Origin: Terriglobia bacterium | GTDB lineage: Bacteria > Acidobacteriota > Terriglobia > Acidiferrales > UBA7541 | Reading direction: 5' to 3' | DNA length: 64,000 bases | Assembly: GCA_020073375.1 (NCBI GenBank) | Contig: JAIQFG010000002.1 | Coordinates: 1-64,000, forward strand | In this document: in pieces, positions 25,918 through 36,918 of the stretch | Numbering within the stretch: position 1 is the first letter of the stretch | Layout of the letters: each line of letters starts with the position of its first letter | The notes under the pieces: generated by a model | What the model was told of the DNA's origin: nothing | The model's input: the letters and a program-made list of their open reading frames with translations, nothing else | The model's database searches: none | Program-made: the position numbers and the translations under genes

Positions 25918-28182
25918 TTATTGCACCTGAATGGTGGCTTCGCTGGTAACCACCTGGATCGGCCGTTGCTGCGAATCCTTCGCGTTAACCTGCACGATGG
26001 AAAGCTGTGAACTTCCCGGAGCGACGCCCTTCACCACCACGCCGACCAGCGTCCCCGATCCGCTCACGCCCGGCGTATTCGGCATGCGCGTCGCGGACAC
26101 AATGGCCTGGCCGCGTTCCTTGTCCACGCGCTCCACGATGGCAATGTCCTGGGTTCCTCCGGATAGGAATCCGCCCTGTCTCACATCTTCGATCGACACC
26201 ATGGCCGGATTGAATTGCAGCAGCAGCGGTATGGAATACAGATCCTGCACGTTCTGCACGACGATTCCCAGCGTTGTCGTCTGCCCCGCCTTCAGCGTGA
26301 CCGTTGCCGGGTCAAATCGCAGCATCACATTTTGCGCGCCGGCAGCCGCAGCCGGTGCCGGAGCGGGCGCTGCGGATTGAGGAGTTGTGGGGGCAGGAGC
26401 CAGACCCGGCGCGCTCTGCGCCTTCGGCACGGGAGGCGCCATGATTTCGTTTTCCAGCCGCACTTCGGCGTTGGCGTCGCTGCCTGACGCAATGCTTCGC
26501 AGATTTTCCGCCGTCAGCGTCGGCAGCCGCACGATGTGCGGGATCAGTACGATCAGCACTTCGTTATCCTGATGTTCCACGGTGTCGTTGGAAAAGAAAT
26601 ATCGGAAGAAGGGAAGCTTGGCGAGCCCCGGCCACCCGTTAATGATGTCCGAATCGGTGCGCTCGATCAGCCCGCCGAGGATGTTCACCTCTCCATCTTG
26701 CAGACGGATATCATGCTCGATGCTGCGCTGGCTGATGATCGGTTGGCTGATTCCGCCGATGTTGGACGACCCGGTCACCGACGACACCACCACGTTCACC
26801 TTCATGCTGATTTCGTGATTTGGGTGGATGCGCGGCGTGACGTCCACGTTCACACCGACGTCCAAATACTGAAATTGCGTGTTCACCAGCGGGTTGACCA
26901 CGCCGGCCCCGGCTCCGGTAGCTCCCACTCCGATGCCCGCCTGAAAGCTTCCTGTCGCGACCGGAACGCGATCGCCCACGCGCAGCTTCGCTGTCTGCCC
27001 GTCCACCACGCGAATCTCGGGATTGTCGATGATCTGCGTCGATGTATCGGTCATCAGGAACGAGGCTTGCGCTCCCGGCAACGTCACGCTGTAATCCGCC
27101 GTGGAGAGCTTCTGCAATTGGTTCAGGGCCAGGGAAGTAGCCGTCTGCGTCGTGGTGCTGTTCGAAACGCCGCCCGGCGTGAACGCCAGCGTCGAGCTGG
27201 TGCCGGGTTGGATTCCCATATTCTTCAGCCGGTCGCGCCGCGCCTGCAGCACCGCTATCTGGATCACTACTTCGGGTTTCGCCTTGTCGATGTCGTCGAT
27301 GATTTTCTGCGCGAGCATCACGCGGTCCGGCGTGTCCCGCATCACGATGGCATTCTGCGCGTTGATCTGCTGCACGCGGCGCAAATCCAGCAGTTGGCGA
27401 ATGCTCGTAACGATTTCGGTCAATTCTTGCGGCAGGACCGTATTCTTCAGGTAAAACGTTTTCACCACTTCTTCTTCATAATCCTTGCGCTTTTGCGGCT
27501 GGTCCGGAATCACGAAAATAATGTTGGATGTCTCCGGCCGCCAGAACGCCTTGCTCTGCAGCGCCACGATATTCAGCGCCTGCTCCAGAGTCACATCGGT
27601 CAATTCCACCGAAATGCGCCGCGAGGTGAAATCCGAATCGAAAATCACCGTCAGCCCGGCCAGTTTTCCGATGGCGTCGAACACCGCCTTGGAATCGTTG
27701 GTCGCCCTCATGTTGATCGGCGCGCGCGACATTGGCGCCAGCTTCGGAGGCCCGACCATGAGGTTGGCGTCGTCGGCCGGGGAAGCCGGAGGCGCCATAT
27801 TCAGCGTCGTCCCTTGTTTCGCGGCCAGCAATTCCATGGTTGCCTGGACTTCCTGCGCGGCCACGGCGCTGGAAGGATCGATCATCTGCGCCTTGCGGAA
27901 TTCCGCCAGCGCCAGTTCCAGATTGGCTTGCTGGCGCAGCCGCCGGCCCTGATCCACGTGCCATTGCCCGGCCTCAAAGCGCATGCGCGCCGCTTTCAGC
28001 TTGTATTCGGTGTTGTTGGGCGAGGCCTGCAGCGCCTTATTGTAATAATCCAGGGCGGTGTCGTAATCCTTCAACGCTTCGGCCTTTTCGCCGGCGTTAT
28101 AATTCTGTCCGCCTTTGGGGCACCCCGCCAAGAGCACGGTCGCCGTGAGTAAAGCCATTCTCGAGAGATGCCGAATGTTCAT
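25918..28182 (-). CDS. Secretin (GspD/PilQ-like) with N-terminal TPR-like region and C-terminal cohesin-like domain
   Basis: Lipoprotein-like N-terminus (LLAGCPKG); secretin core VDGQTAKLRVGDRVPV...LLGGLIERTDSDIINGWPGLAKLPFFRYFFSNDTVEHQDNEVLIVLIPHIVR; C-terminal VTLKAGQTTTLGIVVQNVQDLYSIPLLLQFNPAMVSIEDVRQGGFL. Confidence 0.88.
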   Translation of the reverse strand: MNIRHLSRMALLTATVLLAGCPKGGQNYNAGEKAEALKDYDTALDYYNKALQASPNNTEYKLKAARMRFEAGQWHVDQGRRLRQQANLELALAEFRKAQMIDPSSAVAAQEVQATMELLAAKQGTTLNMAPPASPADDANLMVGPPKLAPMSRAPINMRATNDSKAVFDAIGKLAGLTVIFDSDFTSRRISVELTDVTLEQALNIVALQSKAFWRPETSNIIFVIPDQPQKRKDYEEEVVKTFYLKNTVLPQELTEIVTSIRQLLDLRRVQQINAQNAIVMRDTPDRVMLAQKIIDDIDKAKPEVVIQIAVLQARRDRLKNMGIQPGTSSTLAFTPGGVSNSTTTQTATSLALNQLQKLSTADYSVTLPGAQASFLMTDTSTQIIDNPEIRVVDGQTAKLRVGDRVPVATGSFQAGIGVGATGAGAGVVNPLVNTQFQYLDVGVNVDVTPRIHPNHEISMKVNVVVSSVTGSSNIGGISQPIISQRSIEHDIRLQDGEVNILGGLIERTDSDIINGWPGLAKLPFFRYFFSNDTVEHQDNEVLIVLIPHIVRLPTLTAENLRSIASGSDANAEVRLENEIMAPPVPKAQSAPGLAPAPTTPQSAAPAPAPAAAAGAQNVMLRFDPATVTLKAGQTTTLGIVVQNVQDLYSIPLLLQFNPAMVSIEDVRQGGFLSGGTQDIAIVERVDKERGQAIVSATRMPNTPGVSGSGTLVGVVVKGVAPGSSQLSIVQVNAKDSQQRPIQVVTSEATIQVQ

Positions 28183-28300
28183 CCACGCTCCAGGTTGTGT
28201 GAATACGTCGAGTCAGTCTAGCATCCACTCAAAACTCGAACAAGGCGCGAGCTTGCGTGTGCTTGCGTATGGTTACTAGCCGCGGCTAAGATGGAATGCC

Positions 28301-28789
28301 GTGGCCAAGCCGACAAAAAAACAGGGGAAGCCAGCCGAGCTGCTGGTCGCTCAGAACCGTGCCGCCTCGTACAACTACCACTTGCTTGAGAAGCTGGAAG
28401 CGGGAATGGTGTTGCTTGGCACCGAGGTGAAATCTCTGCGCGAAGGAAAGGCGAATATCCGCGACGCCTACGCCGTGGTCCGCGCCGGCGCCGTCTGGCT
28501 CCTGAACGCCCACATTGGCGAATATCTCCCGGGCGGCATGCGCAACCATACCCCTCTGCGCCCGCGCAAGCTCCTGCTCCACAAACTGGAAATCGAAAAG
28601 CTGGATCGCAAAACCGACCAGGGGGGCTTGACGCTCATCCCCTTGCGAATTTATTTCAAGGACGGAACTGCCAAGTGCGAAATCGCCCTGGCGCAAGGCA
28701 AAAAGAAATGGGACCGCCGCCAGACGGAAAAGGACAAAGAGGCCAAGCGCGAAGTAGGCGAGGCCATGCGCCAATTCCGCCATCGGTAG
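28301..28789 (+). CDS. smpB: SsrA-binding protein SmpB
   Basis: LLVAQNRAASYNYHLLEKLEAGMVLLGTEVKSLREGKANIRDAYAVV...KCEIALAQGKKKWDRRQTEKDKEAKRE. GTG start. Confidence 0.95.
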   Translation: MAKPTKKQGKPAELLVAQNRAASYNYHLLEKLEAGMVLLGTEVKSLREGKANIRDAYAVVRAGAVWLLNAHIGEYLPGGMRNHTPLRPRKLLLHKLEIEKLDRKTDQGGLTLIPLRIYFKDGTAKCEIALAQGKKKWDRRQTEKDKEAKREVGEAMRQFRHR

Positions 28790-28922
28790 GTCGCGCGTGC
28801 ACATCGCGTCAGGGGGCATACAAACCCAATGCACCTGATTTGAGTTACAACTGGATTGCAGCAGGTTGAATTTTTCGCGCTGCCTTTTCGGGCCGCGCCA
28901 TATCGTTCGGAGAAGGGAACTC

Positions 28923-30419
28923 ATGGAACTCACCGTCGACACACGCCCGGCACCGAAAATCGCGATCGAAGCCCTGGTCACCTACGCATTCGAGAATGAA
29001 AAGCCCGACACCGGAGTCCTCGCGCAACTCGATCAGGCCGCCGGAGGCGCGCTCTCCAAACTGGCCGCTGCCGGAGAACTCACCGGAAAAATGCTGGAAA
29101 CCACCCTGCTGTATTACCCGCAGGGCCTGGCCGCCCAGCGACTTTTGATCATCGGCGCGGGCAAAAAGGAAAAATTGGGCACCGCCGAATTGCGCCGGCT
29201 GGCCGCCGCTGCCGTTCGCAGTCTGAAATCGCGCCAGGTGAGGCAGGTCGCCTTCCTGGTCCGTGAAGGCGAGCGCAGCGAGTCCGCCGCGCAGGCCGTC
29301 GTCGAGGGCATGATCCTCGCGAATTTCGATTACGACAAATACAAAACGGACAAGAAGCCCGGCGGGGAAATTACATTCGCGTCGCTCGCCGGCTGGGACG
29401 AATCCTCGCGCGCCGAAGCTGATCGAGGCCTTGCTCGCGGACGCATCGTCGCCGAATCCCAGAATTTTGCGCGCGACCTGGGCAATGAGCCTTCCAACCT
29501 GCTCACCCCGCGCATGCTCGCCGACCGCGCCGCAGCCATGGCCCGCGAAGCAGGCCTCTCGGTGGACGTCCTCGACGAAAAAAGAATCGCGGAACTGAAA
29601 ATGGGCGCCCTGCTCTCGGTCGCGCAGGGCAGCGCGGAACCCCCGCGCATGATCGTCATCACCTACACGCCCGAAAACCTGAACCCGAACGCCCCCGTCC
29701 TCGGCCTGGTCGGTAAAGCCATCACCTTCGACACGGGCGGAATTTCCATCAAACCCTCCAACGACATGGAAAAAATGAAGTACGACATGTGCGGCGGCGC
29801 CGCCGTGATCGGCGCGATGCGCGCAATCGCCGCATTAAAACCGTCGTGCAAAATTACCGCCGTCGTCCCCTCCAGCGAAAACATGCCCGGCGGACGCGCC
29901 CAAAAACCTGGCGACATCCAGATCGCCATGTCCGGAAAATCCATCGAGGTTATCAACACCGACGCCGAAGGCCGCCTGGTCCTGGCCGACGCCATCACCT
30001 ACGCGAAAAAACTGGGTTGCACGCACCTTGTAGACGCCGCGACCCTCACCGGCGCTGTGGTCGTCGCCCTTGCCAACGTCAACGTCGGCGTGTTCGGCTC
30101 CGACCAGACCTTCACCGACCAGCTCCTCGCCAGCTCCAAAGCCGCCGGCGAGAAAATGTGGCCCCTCCCCATCGACGACGACTACCGCGAAATGATCAAG
30201 AGCGGCATCGCCGACATTCAAAACGTGGGCAGCGGCAAAGGCGGCGGCGCCATCACCGGCGCCATGTTCATTAAGGAATTCACCGGCGACACCCCGTGGA
30301 TTCACCTGGACATCGCCGGCCTTGCCTGGCAGGACGACGTAAAACCCTGGAACGCAAAAGGCGCAACCGGTGTAGCCGTCCGCACCATGGTCGACCTGGC
30401 AATGAAGTTCGGAAAGTAG
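28923..30419 (+). CDS. pepA: Leucyl aminopeptidase (M17)
   Basis: GLVGKAITFDTGGISIKPSNDMEKMKYDMCGGAAVIG...VINTDAEGRLVLADAITYA. Confidence 0.95.
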   Translation: MELTVDTRPAPKIAIEALVTYAFENEKPDTGVLAQLDQAAGGALSKLAAAGELTGKMLETTLLYYPQGLAAQRLLIIGAGKKEKLGTAELRRLAAAAVRSLKSRQVRQVAFLVREGERSESAAQAVVEGMILANFDYDKYKTDKKPGGEITFASLAGWDESSRAEADRGLARGRIVAESQNFARDLGNEPSNLLTPRMLADRAAAMAREAGLSVDVLDEKRIAELKMGALLSVAQGSAEPPRMIVITYTPENLNPNAPVLGLVGKAITFDTGGISIKPSNDMEKMKYDMCGGAAVIGAMRAIAALKPSCKITAVVPSSENMPGGRAQKPGDIQIAMSGKSIEVINTDAEGRLVLADAITYAKKLGCTHLVDAATLTGAVVVALANVNVGVFGSDQTFTDQLLASSKAAGEKMWPLPIDDDYREMIKSGIADIQNVGSGKGGGAITGAMFIKEFTGDTPWIHLDIAGLAWQDDVKPWNAKGATGVAVRTMVDLAMKFGK

Positions 30420-30445
30420 TAGCACAGGCAATCCTGTCTGTGTGA
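30419..30445 (+). repeat. Single REP-like hairpin, ACAGGCA family
   Basis: GTAGC-ACAGGCA-ATCC-TGTCTGT-GTG, directly abutting the pepA stop codon. Confidence 0.75.
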
Positions 30446-30605
30446 TTTTGTGCCCCAAACCCGCCCATCGAATCGTGCCCTGGAGGGGCGCGGGTATCCC
30501 ACGCTCTCAAGTAAACGAACCACCCGGCCGATTCATAAGATAGGCATATAATCTGCCTTGATTGAAAATCCCATTCACGAACCATTTCGCGCGGAAGCAA
30601 AATCG

Positions 30606-31850
30606 ATGAACATACTGGTTCTCAACGCCGGCAGCTCCAGCCTGAAATTTCAAATCATCGCCACCGATCTCGACCGCATCCGCCAGGATGCCGACGCGCG
30701 CCTGCTGCGCGGCGAAGTTGACCGAATCGGCGGCGAAGCCGTCGTCACCTTCCAGAAAGGCGACGGCCCCAAGCAAAAACTCACCGCCTCGCTCCGCGAT
30801 ATTTCCGCGGCCCTGGACTACGTCATCCGCTGGATTGCCTCCCCCGATTCTGGCATCTCCGAAATCCAGAGCGTTTCCGACATCCACGCCGTCGGTCACC
30901 GCGTGGTCCACGGCGGCGAACTGTTCACCGATTCAGCGATCATCACCGACGAAGTGGTGAAGGGCATCGAAAACTGTATCGACCTCGCGCCACTGCACAA
31001 TCCCACCAACCTGCGCGGCATCCGCGCCGTCCGCGATCTGCTGGGCCATCAGATGCCGCAAGTCGCCGTTTTCGACACCGCCTTTCATCACTCTCTTCCC
31101 GTGCATGCCTACCTGTACGCCATCCCCTACCACTTGTACCTGCGCTACCGCATCCGCCGTTACGGCTTTCACGGAATCTCGCATCGCTACGTCGCCTATC
31201 GCTACCGCACGCTGCGCAATCTTGAACGCGACCAGGCCAATCTGGTGAGCCTGCATCTGGGCAACGGCTGTTCGGCCGCCGCCATTCGCGCCGGCGTTTC
31301 CCTGGACACTTCCATGGGCATGACTCCGCTCGAAGGCCTGGTCATGGGCACCCGCTCCGGCGACGTCGACCCCGCCGTTTTGAGCCTGATTGCTTCCAAG
31401 GAAGGACTTTCCCTGCACGAAGTGGAAAGCATGCTCAACAAGCAATCCGGCCTGCTTGGAATTTCCGGCCTCACCAACGACATGCGCACGCTGCAGGGCG
31501 AACTGACCGAACATGACGACCGCCGCGCCCGCCTGGCCATCGAAATCTTCTGCTACCGCGCCAGGAAATATATCGGAGCGTATTTGGCGGCTATGGGCGG
31601 TGCCGACGCCATCGTCTTCACGGGAGGGATCGGAGAAAACTCCCCGGAAATCCGCCGCCGGATCTGCGAAGGGCTCGAGTGGGCGGGCTTGTCGCTGGAC
31701 GAAAACAAGAATCAGCAGGCAGTAGGCCGCGAAGAAGTGGTTACCAAGGAAGGGTCGCGCCTGGCGGTTTATGTAATTCCCACTGACGAGGAACTCCTGA
31801 TCGCCCGGGACACCGCCCGCTGCATCCTGGGCGAACCCAATCCGTCTTGA
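30606..31850 (+). CDS. ackA: Acetate kinase
   Basis: [16 protein letters not shown]...[11 protein letters not shown]...[11 protein letters not shown]...[10 protein letters not shown]...[12 protein letters not shown]...[14 protein letters not shown]. Confidence 0.96.
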   Translation: MNILVLNAGSSSLKFQIIATDLDRIRQDADARLLRGEVDRIGGEAVVTFQKGDGPKQKLTASLRDISAALDYVIRWIASPDSGISEIQSVSDIHAVGHRVVHGGELFTDSAIITDEVVKGIENCIDLAPLHNPTNLRGIRAVRDLLGHQMPQVAVFDTAFHHSLPVHAYLYAIPYHLYLRYRIRRYGFHGISHRYVAYRYRTLRNLERDQANLVSLHLGNGCSAAAIRAGVSLDTSMGMTPLEGLVMGTRSGDVDPAVLSLIASKEGLSLHEVESMLNKQSGLLGISGLTNDMRTLQGELTEHDDRRARLAIEIFCYRARKYIGAYLAAMGGADAIVFTGGIGENSPEIRRRICEGLEWAGLSLDENKNQQAVGREEVVTKEGSRLAVYVIPTDEELLIARDTARCILGEPNPS

Positions 31851-31852
31851 AT

Positions 31853-32317
31853 TTATTCCGGGATTTCCAGCACGCGCGCGAGTTGCCCCCGCAAATCCTT
31901 GGTCCGGAACCCGGGCGAACCAAAGCAGTCTTCGCCCTGGCGCAGAACGGGCAGCCACCAGCAGTCGTTTTCGACAGGGAAAAGTTGAAAAATGGAAACG
32001 CGCGACCCTGCCAGGGCCGCCGCCAATTTCCTGCGGTGTGCCGGCGGAACCGTGGAATCCACCAGAAGCACGGCTACCGATTTTTTCCGGACAAATTCGG
32101 GCGTGGCGCGCAGCGATGCGGCGAACGCGAAATCGCAGCCCAGTTCTCTGAGCGTCACTTGCAGTGGCGCTCCCCAGGACGTGTTTCGGCCCACCATTAA
32201 AATTCGCGATTTGACTGCGGGGGACGACTCGGGCAGGGCGCGCCGATAACTTTCTCTCGCTCCGGCCGGATGCCGGGCGGCGGCAATGCTGGGTGAAACC
32301 TGTGGAACGCTTGACAT
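31853..32317 (-). CDS. Hypothetical protein with receiver-like fold pattern
   Basis: ILMVGRNTSWGAPLQVTLRELGCDFAFAASLRATPEFVRKKSVAVLLVDSTVP; weak REC-like pattern only. Confidence 0.4.
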   Translation of the reverse strand: MSSVPQVSPSIAAARHPAGARESYRRALPESSPAVKSRILMVGRNTSWGAPLQVTLRELGCDFAFAASLRATPEFVRKKSVAVLLVDSTVPPAHRRKLAAALAGSRVSIFQLFPVENDCWWLPVLRQGEDCFGSPGFRTKDLRGQLARVLEIPE

Positions 32318-32468
32318 GCAACCCTCCCTAATTTGCGCCGGGAGAGGGTGAGGACTTAGACTGGCGCAAAAAATAAATTACCGGAGCGCGGATTTCCAGT
32401 CAAGATAAAATAATGAATCTGTGGAAAAAGCCGCACGGGTGGAAATTCAAGAAAACAAAATTCCGCAC

Positions 32469-33713
32469 TCAATTCTTCTGCGTTTGGGGCGCCTCGGCTC
32501 CGGGAGGGTTCTCGGCGGGTTGCGGCGCAATCGAAACCTGCTCGCCCTCCTGCAGCGCATCCGGCGGATTAACCACCACGCGGTCGCCCGCTTCGATTCC
32601 CTCCAGAACTTCCACTGCATTGCCGAAATCCCTGCCAATCGTGACCGGTTTCATCACCAGGCGACTGTCTGATCCCACCACCGCCGCCATTGTGCCCTCG
32701 GGGCGGAATAGCAGCGCATTGATCGGCAGCGATAGCCGCTGCCCGCTGTACCGCACGTCAAAGTGCACCTGCGCGTAGGACCCCGGGAGTAGCGCCCCCG
32801 ACGGGTTCGGCACATCCACCTCGGTCAGCAGCGTTCGCGTCGCGGGGTCGATCACATTTGCCGTACGCACCACGGTGCCGCAAAAATTGCGCCCCGCCAA
32901 TTCCGCAAGCGTGAGGCACGCCTTCAAGCCCTCGTGGATCGACGGGCCGAACGATTGCGGCACCGAGACGTACGCGCGGATCGGGTCGATCTGCGCAAGG
33001 TTGAACATCTGCTTGGTGGCCGCCCCGCCGTTGCCCGCATTGATCAGTGTTCCAGGATCCACGTTGCGTTGCGTAATCACTCCGGTGAACGGCGCGTACA
33101 CCCGCTTGAACGATTCCAGTTCTTCCAGCCGCTTCACGTTGGCTTCGGCCGATTGCACCATGGCCCGTTTCGCCGCCAGATCCCCGTTGGCGTTGTCGGC
33201 GTCCTGCCGGGAAACCGAATCCGTTTTCAGCAGATCCTGATACCGAGTGGCCGTGATGCCCGACAAATTGACGTTGGCTTGGGCTGTGCCCAGGTCGGCG
33301 CGGGCCTGCGCCAGTTCCTGGTCCACTTCCGGTGTGTCGATCTCGGCCAGGATATCGCCGCTCTTCACCCGGCTTCCAATGTCCTTGTACCATTTCTTCA
33401 AGTAGCCGTTGGTCCGCGAATAAATCGGGGATTCCACGTACGCCTTGAGCGTCCCGGGCAGCACCATTTCCGATCCGCCGTTGATGGGCGTTGCGTGGAT
33501 CACTGAAACGTACGGCACCGACATCAGTTCGGTCCTCTGAGCCAGCACCTGGTGCTCGCTGCGCCGCTGCAGGACGGAATAAATTCCCAGAACCCCGAAA
33601 ATCAGAAAGAGAATGAAGAACCAGCGCAATAGCGCGCCCCGTCCCCCGCGCGGCCCCTCCGGCGCGCCCGAGTTTTGCGATTCGTTGTGCGACCCTCTGG
33701 ATAATTCGGACAT
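32469..33713 (-). CDS. RND efflux periplasmic adaptor (membrane fusion protein)
   Basis: NGYLKKWYKDIGSRVKSGDILAEIDTPEVDQELAQARADL...VYAPFTGVITQRNVDPGTLI. Confidence 0.92.
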   Translation of the reverse strand: MSELSRGSHNESQNSGAPEGPRGGRGALLRWFFILFLIFGVLGIYSVLQRRSEHQVLAQRTELMSVPYVSVIHATPINGGSEMVLPGTLKAYVESPIYSRTNGYLKKWYKDIGSRVKSGDILAEIDTPEVDQELAQARADLGTAQANVNLSGITATRYQDLLKTDSVSRQDADNANGDLAAKRAMVQSAEANVKRLEELESFKRVYAPFTGVITQRNVDPGTLINAGNGGAATKQMFNLAQIDPIRAYVSVPQSFGPSIHEGLKACLTLAELAGRNFCGTVVRTANVIDPATRTLLTEVDVPNPSGALLPGSYAQVHFDVRYSGQRLSLPINALLFRPEGTMAAVVGSDSRLVMKPVTIGRDFGNAVEVLEGIEAGDRVVVNPPDALQEGEQVSIAPQPAENPPGAEAPQTQKN

Positions 33714-33744
33714 TTACGCTAAGCTCCCGAAATTCGTACTTCCA

Positions 33745-36700
33745 TTATTGCGCGTCTGGAATCACCGCGCCCGCTCGTGCGCCGCCTTGATGTCGCTTGT
33801 GGACCAGCGAAAACACGCAAGGCACGAAAAACAACGTCGCCACCGTGGCCACAATCAGCCCGCCGATCACCGCGCGCCCCAGCGGCGCATTCTGCTCGCC
33901 ACCCTCGCCCAGGCCCAGCGACAGCGGCACCATCCCGATGATCATGGCCACGGCCGTCATGATTACCGGCCGAATGCGCACGAATCCCGCCTGGACGGCG
34001 GCCTGCGCGGCCGGAATGCCTTCGTTCAGCCGCTCCCGCGCGAACGAAATCATCAAGATGCTGTTGGCCGTGGCCACGCCCATGCACATGATCGTCCCCG
34101 TCAGCGATGGCACGTTCAGCGTCGTATGCGTCAGCAGCAGAATCCAGATGATTCCCGCCAGCGCTCCCGGCAGCGCCGTGATAATGATGAACGGATCAAG
34201 CCACGACTGGAAGTTTACAACAATCAGGAAGTAGACCAGCACGATGGCCACGCCCACGCCCGCGCTCAGGCCCGCGAACGAAGACGTCATCGTCGCTACC
34301 TGCCCGCGGCGGATCATCCGCGTGCCGCGCGGCAACTTGCCCTGAAAATCCTTGAGTATGCTCTGAATATCCGCGTCCACCCCGCCCAGGTCGCGCCCTT
34401 CCACCGAGGCGTATACGTCCAGCAGCGACTGCGTATCGTACCGGCTCACCAGCGCGGGTTCGACATTCACCCGCACCTGCGCCAAATTTCCCAGAATCTG
34501 CGGTGTGCTCGTATTCGACGAAGCCACCGGAATATTTGTCAGCGACTGCATGGAGTTCACTTTGTATTGCGGCACCTGCACGGCAACGTTGTATTCGATT
34601 CCGGTCTGCGGATTCACCCAGAACGAAGGATTGATCTGAAAGCTCGAGCTCAACGAAAGCAGCACGCTATTCCCCACGTCCTGTTGCGTCAGCCCCACTG
34701 ACTGGGCCTGCGTGCGGTCCACGTCCAGAAAAATAGTCGGAGCGGACCGCAACTGCTGCACGTGCACGTCCACCGCTCCCGGTACATGCTGGATCCGTTC
34801 GGCAATCTGCTGCGCCAGCGCGTAATTTTTGTCGATGCTCGGCCCCACCAACTGGATATCGACGGGGGAGGGAACTCCAAAATTCAGGATCTGGCTGACC
34901 ATGTCGGCGGGTTGAAAAAAGAATTGCGTTCCGGGAAACTGTTCAGCAAGCCTTTGCCGCAATTCGTCCACGTAATGAATCGTCGGCATTTTTCGCGTGG
35001 GCTTCAGCCCGATCAGAATTTCCGCGTCGGATTCTCCGATCACGCCCGAGTTGCTGTACGTCGTGTTGATCGTGCTGTTGAACAGCCCGATGTTGTCGAG
35101 AATGTTTCCCAAATCCTCGGGCGGAATCACGCGCCGGATCAGATTGTCGACCCCGTCCGCCTCCCGCGCGGTTTCCTCCACGCGCTGCCCGGCGCGGGCG
35201 CGCATGTGCAGGCGGATCAGCCCCGCGTCCACCGAGGGAAAAAAGTCGCGGCCCAATACCGGCGCCAGCGCCACCGACGCCACGCAAAACAGCAAAAACA
35301 GCGAGACGAACAGCCACGCGTGATCCACGCAGAACGTCAGCCCGTTGCGGTAGCGCTCGCGCAGCCGGTCAAACCCTTGCGCGAACCGCCGCTGCGCCCG
35401 CGAAAAAATATCGTTTCCTGTCGCGTATTCCTCGCCATGATGACCCTTCAGCAGGTACATCGCCATGGTCGGCACCAGGGTCCGCGAGAAAACGTAAGAC
35501 GCCAGCATCGCGAACACCACCGCCTCGGCCAGCGGCACGAACAGAAATCTCGCCGTGCCTGTCAGGAAAAACATGGGCACGAACACAATGCAGATGCACA
35601 GGGTGGAAACCAGCGCCGGGATCGCAATTTCCTGCGACCCGTCCAGAATCGCCTGCACCGTATCCTTGCCCTGCGCCAGGTTTCTCTCGATGTTCTCGAT
35701 CGCCACGGTCGCGTCGTCCACCAGGATCCCCACGGCCAGCGCCAGCCCTCCCAGCGTCATCAGGTTGATCGTTTCATGCAGCGCGCTGAGTATCGTGATG
35801 GATACCAAAATTGAAAGTGGAATCGAGATGGCGATGATCACCGTGCTCCGCCAGCTTCCCAGGAACAGCAGAATCATCAGCGCCGTCAGGCACGCCGCCA
35901 CCAGCCCTTCGCGGATCACCCCTTGCACGGCTGCGCGCACGAAAATCGATTGGTCGAACAGCGGCGTAACCACCACCTTTTCGGGCAGCAGCGATTTGAT
36001 CAGCGGAAGCCGCGAGTAAACCTGCGACACCACGTCCAGCGTCGACGCCGAGCCCGCCTTGTAGATCACCATCAGCACGCCGCGCTGCCCGTCCATTCGA
36101 ACGATATTAATTTGCGGAGAGAATCCGTCGCTCACGCTGGCGACGTCCCGCACGTAAATTGTCGCCCCGTTGCTGGTGCGGATCGGCAGATCGTTCAGCT
36201 CGGCAATCGTATTGGTCGAGCCGTTCATCTCCACGTTGAATTCGGTCGGCCCCAGCTTCGCAGTCCCTGAAGGCAACGCCAGATTTTGCGAGCTGATCGC
36301 GTTGATCACGTCGACCGGAGACAGCCCCTTGGCCTGCAATTGCGGAATATCCAGGTTCACCGAAACCTGCCGCAATTTTCCCCCGTACGGATAGGGAATC
36401 GCGGCGCCGGCAATCGTGGCCAGCTGGCTGTGCACCACGTTCCAGGTGTAGTCGAACAGTTCCTGCTCGGAAAATCCGTCGCCCTTCACGCCGAGTTGCA
36501 GGATGGGCACAGCCGAGGCGGAATACGTAATGATAATCGGGGAGGAAATGCCCGGCGGCAGCTGGCGCAGCACTGTCTGCACCACGTCGCTGATCTGCAC
36601 CAGGCCGATGCGCACGTCGGTCCCGGGCTGAAAATATACCTTGGTGATCCCGCGCCCAGAGACGGTTTGCGATTCAACGTGCTCCACGTTGTCCACCACC

Positions 36701-36918
36701 GTGGTCATGAAGCGTTCCACGATCGAGACGATGCGCGCGTCCATCTGCGTCGGCGACAGCCCGCTATAATTCCAGCCAACGCTCACCACGGGAATGTTGA
36801 TATCCGGGAAAATGTCGGTGGGCGTGCGCTGCAGCACGATCGGCGTCATCAGCACAATGATCAGCGCGGCCACGATGAACGTATATGGCCGCGTCAGCGC
36901 GATGCGTACTATCCACAT
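33745..36918 (-). CDS. RND efflux transporter, inner membrane permease
   Basis: MWIVRIALTRPYTFIVAALIIVLMTPIVLQRTPTDIFPDINIPVV...LAVGILVDDATVAIENIERNL...GEGGEQNAPLGRAVIGGLIVATVATLFFVP. Confidence 0.94.
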   Translation of the reverse strand: MWIVRIALTRPYTFIVAALIIVLMTPIVLQRTPTDIFPDINIPVVSVGWNYSGLSPTQMDARIVSIVERFMTTVVDNVEHVESQTVSGRGITKVYFQPGTDVRIGLVQISDVVQTVLRQLPPGISSPIIITYSASAVPILQLGVKGDGFSEQELFDYTWNVVHSQLATIAGAAIPYPYGGKLRQVSVNLDIPQLQAKGLSPVDVINAISSQNLALPSGTAKLGPTEFNVEMNGSTNTIAELNDLPIRTSNGATIYVRDVASVSDGFSPQINIVRMDGQRGVLMVIYKAGSASTLDVVSQVYSRLPLIKSLLPEKVVVTPLFDQSIFVRAAVQGVIREGLVAACLTALMILLFLGSWRSTVIIAISIPLSILVSITILSALHETINLMTLGGLALAVGILVDDATVAIENIERNLAQGKDTVQAILDGSQEIAIPALVSTLCICIVFVPMFFLTGTARFLFVPLAEAVVFAMLASYVFSRTLVPTMAMYLLKGHHGEEYATGNDIFSRAQRRFAQGFDRLRERYRNGLTFCVDHAWLFVSLFLLFCVASVALAPVLGRDFFPSVDAGLIRLHMRARAGQRVEETAREADGVDNLIRRVIPPEDLGNILDNIGLFNSTINTTYSNSGVIGESDAEILIGLKPTRKMPTIHYVDELRQRLAEQFPGTQFFFQPADMVSQILNFGVPSPVDIQLVGPSIDKNYALAQQIAERIQHVPGAVDVHVQQLRSAPTIFLDVDRTQAQSVGLTQQDVGNSVLLSLSSSFQINPSFWVNPQTGIEYNVAVQVPQYKVNSMQSLTNIPVASSNTSTPQILGNLAQVRVNVEPALVSRYDTQSLLDVYASVEGRDLGGVDADIQSILKDFQGKLPRGTRMIRRGQVATMTSSFAGLSAGVGVAIVLVYFLIVVNFQSWLDPFIIITALPGALAGIIWILLLTHTTLNVPSLTGTIMCMGVATANSILMISFARERLNEGIPAAQAAVQAGFVRIRPVIMTAVAMIIGMVPLSLGLGEGGEQNAPLGRAVIGGLIVATVATLFFVPCVFSLVHKRHQGGARAGAVIPDAQ

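Noticed and set aside
26536-28152. 538-aa plus-strand ORF
   Set aside because: Antisense shadow of the secretin gene; Arg/His-rich composition typical of GC-rich out-of-frame reading.
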